From contig DCUN01000148.1 of NCBI GenBank assembly GCA_002327225.1, forward strand, positions 1 to 6,474: a DNA stretch of 6,474 nucleotides, read 5' to 3'. Position 1 is the first letter of the stretch; each line of letters starts with the position of its first letter. The DNA is from Desulfobulbaceae bacterium UBA2213. Its GTDB lineage: Bacteria > Desulfobacterota > Desulfobulbia > Desulfobulbales > Desulfocapsaceae. The position numbers were made by a program, and so were the translations under genes. A model generated the notes under the pieces. The model was not told where the DNA came from. It was given only the letters and a program-made list of their open reading frames with translations, and searched no databases. Of this stretch, positions 4,854-6,474 are shown piece by piece.

Positions 4854-5648
4854 GTGGGATTTATTCATGATTTCAGTAAAATATTATTTGCTACCTGTAG
4901 GGATGTCCTGCCGATCATTCTTCTTATTACCTGCTTTCAGCTCGTTGTCCTGCGCCAGCCGATTCCCCATCTGCGTCGTTTGGTTGTCGGTGGTGTCTAT
5001 GTTGTTCTGGGGCTGGCCCTGTTTCTGGCCGGGCTTGAAAAGGCTCTTTTCCCCCTGGGTAAAATTATGGCGACTCAGCTCTCTGATCCTGTCTTTATTT
5101 ATGGAGCAGGCAAGGAAGTGCTGCAGGCCGATTGGAAGGCGTATGGCTGGGTCTATCTATTTGCAGCGATGATCGGCTTCGCCACCACCATCGCCGAACC
5201 GTCTCTTATTGCCGTGGCCTATAAGGCCAACGAGGTGTCGGCCGGGACTATCAGTCAATGGGGCCTGAGGCTTACTGTTGCCGTAGGGGTCGCCTTTGGC
5301 ATAAGTCTTGGTACTTTTCGTATCGTCACCGGTACCCCGTTGTATCTGTATATTCTTATCGGCTATATGATCGTTATCGTCCAGACTCTCTTTGCTCCTA
5401 AAAGTATTATACCTCTGGCCTATGATTCAGGTGGTGTTACAACCTCTACGGTAACAGTGCCTCTAGTGGCGGCACTTGGCCTGGGACTGTCTGCTACTGT
5501 CCCCGGGAGAAATCCCGCCTTGGACGGTTTTGGTTTGATTGCCTTTGCCAGTCTTTGTCCAATAATAACCGTTTTGGGGTATAGTCAGTTTATGCACTGG
5601 CGTGTCCAGCGAAAAACAAAAATCAGGGAGAAACGTGATGCGCTTTAA
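4854..5648 (+). CDS. DUF1538 family multi-pass membrane protein, second paralog
   Basis: This 264-residue membrane protein is clearly homologous to the gene before it. The matching motifs are GFATTIAEPSLIAVAYKA (108-125), AYDSGGVTTSTVTVPLVAAL (189-208) and LDGFGLIAFASLCP (223-236), and the N-terminal VVLRQPIPH matches VVLKQPLPH in the first. It differs by a longer, more polar insert before the first TT-AEP motif (about 77-99) and by a basic cytoplasmic-type tail (249-264). The GTG start at 4854 is supported by AAGGGGG (4837-4843). The last 11 bases overlap the PII-like gene, so expression of the membrane protein and the regulator is tied together. Its function is unknown. A PII-controlled channel or transporter subunit is the favoured inference. 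Confidence 0.85.
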   Translation: MGFIHDFSKILFATCRDVLPIILLITCFQLVVLRQPIPHLRRLVVGGVYVVLGLALFLAGLEKALFPLGKIMATQLSDPVFIYGAGKEVLQADWKAYGWVYLFAAMIGFATTIAEPSLIAVAYKANEVSAGTISQWGLRLTVAVGVAFGISLGTFRIVTGTPLYLYILIGYMIVIVQTLFAPKSIIPLAYDSGGVTTSTVTVPLVAALGLGLSATVPGRNPALDGFGLIAFASLCPIITVLGYSQFMHWRVQRKTKIREKRDAL

Positions 5649-5985
5649 GCTTATTTTATCCTCGGTCAAGGCCGATATCACCGACAAGATCGTTGATGCG
5701 GCAAAAGCGGCAGGAGCCACAGGGGCTACAATTATCCCGGCCAGGGGGACGGGAATCCATGAGGCGAAAACCTTTTTTGGCCTCTCACTGGAGGCACAGA
5801 CCGATATAATCATGCTCCTTGTCGAAGAACATGTTGTAACCAAGATCCTGGATACGATCCGTGAGGCAGGAGAGTTCCACAAGCCTGGTACCGGCATTGC
5901 CTTTGTGCTCCCGATTGAGCAGGTCGTGGGTCTGGAAAGTCAGATTGAGAAATTTAAAGAAGAAGTTCGGGAAAGTTATTTTTAA
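5638..5985 (+). CDS. PII-like signalling protein (P-II family nitrogen regulator-like)
   Basis: The 115-residue soluble protein is the size of GlnB/GlnK (about 112) and follows the same plan. It has a first strand FKLILSSVKA (3-12), a helix (13-26), a strand TGATIIPARGTG (28-39), a T-loop region (about 37-53), strand TDIIMLLVEE (55-64), a helix (65-77) and a B-loop-like segment with strand FHKPGTGIAFVLPIE (80-94). The T-loop is short and lacks the Tyr that is uridylylated in GlnB, so control by GlnD is unlikely. I take it as a PII superfamily member acting through nucleotide or metabolite binding. ATG 5638 follows AGGGAG (5625-5630) by seven bases and lies inside the end of the DUF1538 gene. 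By analogy with GlnK-AmtB and SbtB-SbtA, it probably binds the DUF1538 proteins. Confidence 0.85.
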   Translation: MRFKLILSSVKADITDKIVDAAKAAGATGATIIPARGTGIHEAKTFFGLSLEAQTDIIMLLVEEHVVTKILDTIREAGEFHKPGTGIAFVLPIEQVVGLESQIEKFKEEVRESYF

Positions 5986-6068
5986 GCCATTGTAAGAAAT
6001 AACATGGACATCTGAGTAGCCAAAAGGGCACAAGGGAGTGGCCTTTATTCTTGTATAAGGAGAAAACT

Positions 6069-6473
6069 ATGGTACCTGGCAGCACCGCAATAATTCGGGC
6101 AAGAGACGTGATGCATAAGGGGATTGTTTCTATCGACGGTATGGCCACAGCCAAAGATGCTGTGGATAAAATGCGTTCTGAAAAAGTAGCATCTCTGCTT
6201 GTTAAAAAACGACATGATGATGACGCCTGGGGCATACTGGTCATTCAGGATTTTGTTAAAGGGGTGATTATCCCCGGACGGTCAGCAAGCGAAGTGAATG
6301 TCTATGAGATCATGACCAAGCCCATTATCACCGTGCCGGCTGATATGGACATACGTTATGTGGCCCGTTTGATCTGCAGGGCCGGCATACGGCGAGCACC
6401 GGTTGAGGATAAGGGAGAGCTTGTCGGTGTGATCTCTCTTTCCTCTTTGATTCTCGATAATGACCTTTTTTAG
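6069..6473 (+). CDS. Tandem CBS domain protein (Bateman module)
   Basis: The 134-residue protein consists almost only of two CBS domains, about 9-72 and 77-131. Their typical features are ARDVMHKGIVSI (11-22) with WGILVIQDFVKGVI (54-67), and VYEIMTKPIITVPADM (78-93) with GELVGVISLSSLI (117-129). Such pairs usually bind AMP, ATP or S-adenosylmethionine and act as energy or metabolite sensors. No effector domain is attached, so it must act through a partner. It lies 83 bases after the PII-like gene on the same strand. ATG 6069 is supported by AAGGAG (6057-6062) six bases upstream. The in-frame TTG at 6051 overlaps this site and is rejected. The TAG ends one base before the window edge. Confidence 0.9.
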   Translation: MVPGSTAIIRARDVMHKGIVSIDGMATAKDAVDKMRSEKVASLLVKKRHDDDAWGILVIQDFVKGVIIPGRSASEVNVYEIMTKPIITVPADMDIRYVARLICRAGIRRAPVEDKGELVGVISLSSLILDNDLF

Positions 6474-6474
6474 A

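Noticed and set aside
5986..6068. Imperfect inverted repeat (AAAGGGCA...TGGCCTTT) between the PII-like and CBS genes
   Set aside because: It is mismatched and short, without a T-run. It gives no firm ground to split the operon.

Overview
The window reads as chromosomal DNA of a Gram-negative bacterium, most likely a deltaproteobacterium (Desulfobacterota, possibly Desulfobulbales-like). This assignment is an inference from protein style and from the pairing of a bacterial GlgC with a DUF1538/PII/CBS cluster. No 16S rRNA or other taxonomic marker is present. Three regions can be told apart.

Region 1 (1-1684) is ordinary chromosome. The 3' end of a left-handed beta-helix protein, probably a GlgC-like sugar-nucleotide pyrophosphorylase, overlaps by an ATGA the start of a complete glgC (glucose-1-phosphate adenylyltransferase, 421 aa). 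Both belong to glycogen synthesis. A tRNA-Arg(CCT) gene with an encoded CCA end follows, closed by a strong intrinsic terminator (1695-1735).

Region 2 (about 1736-3680) is AT-rich and looks like the remains of integrated DNA lying 3' of the tRNA gene. On the minus strand it carries an apparently intact gene with its own good sigma-70-type promoter. Its product has an unusual build: DUF4124-like N-terminus, one membrane helix, an Mrr-type PD-(D/E)xK nuclease domain and a topoisomerase-type C4 zinc finger. Next come three broken genes joined end to end: the last 57 residues of a tyrosine recombinase (minus), a C-terminal part of an AlbA_2/RecG-like putative regulator (plus), and the first ~26 codons of an unidentified gene with its own ribosome binding site (minus). 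The arrangement suggests at least two deletion or recombination scars, near 3130 and 3577.

Region 3 (about 3860-6474) is a four-gene unit on the plus strand: two paralogous DUF1538 membrane proteins encoded by separate genes, a PII-like signalling protein whose start overlaps the end of the second DUF1538 gene, and a small tandem-CBS protein. A plausible promoter (TTGAAC-N18-TATAAA, with a palindrome in the spacer) lies about 180 bases upstream of the first gene, and the leader can form two hairpins. The layout recalls known pairs in which a PII protein gates a membrane transporter (GlnK-AmtB, SbtB-SbtA). I infer a transport system regulated by a PII-like protein and a nucleotide-sensing CBS protein. 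The substrate cannot be read from the sequence. This unit and the membrane-anchored nuclease are the two most interesting parts of the window.
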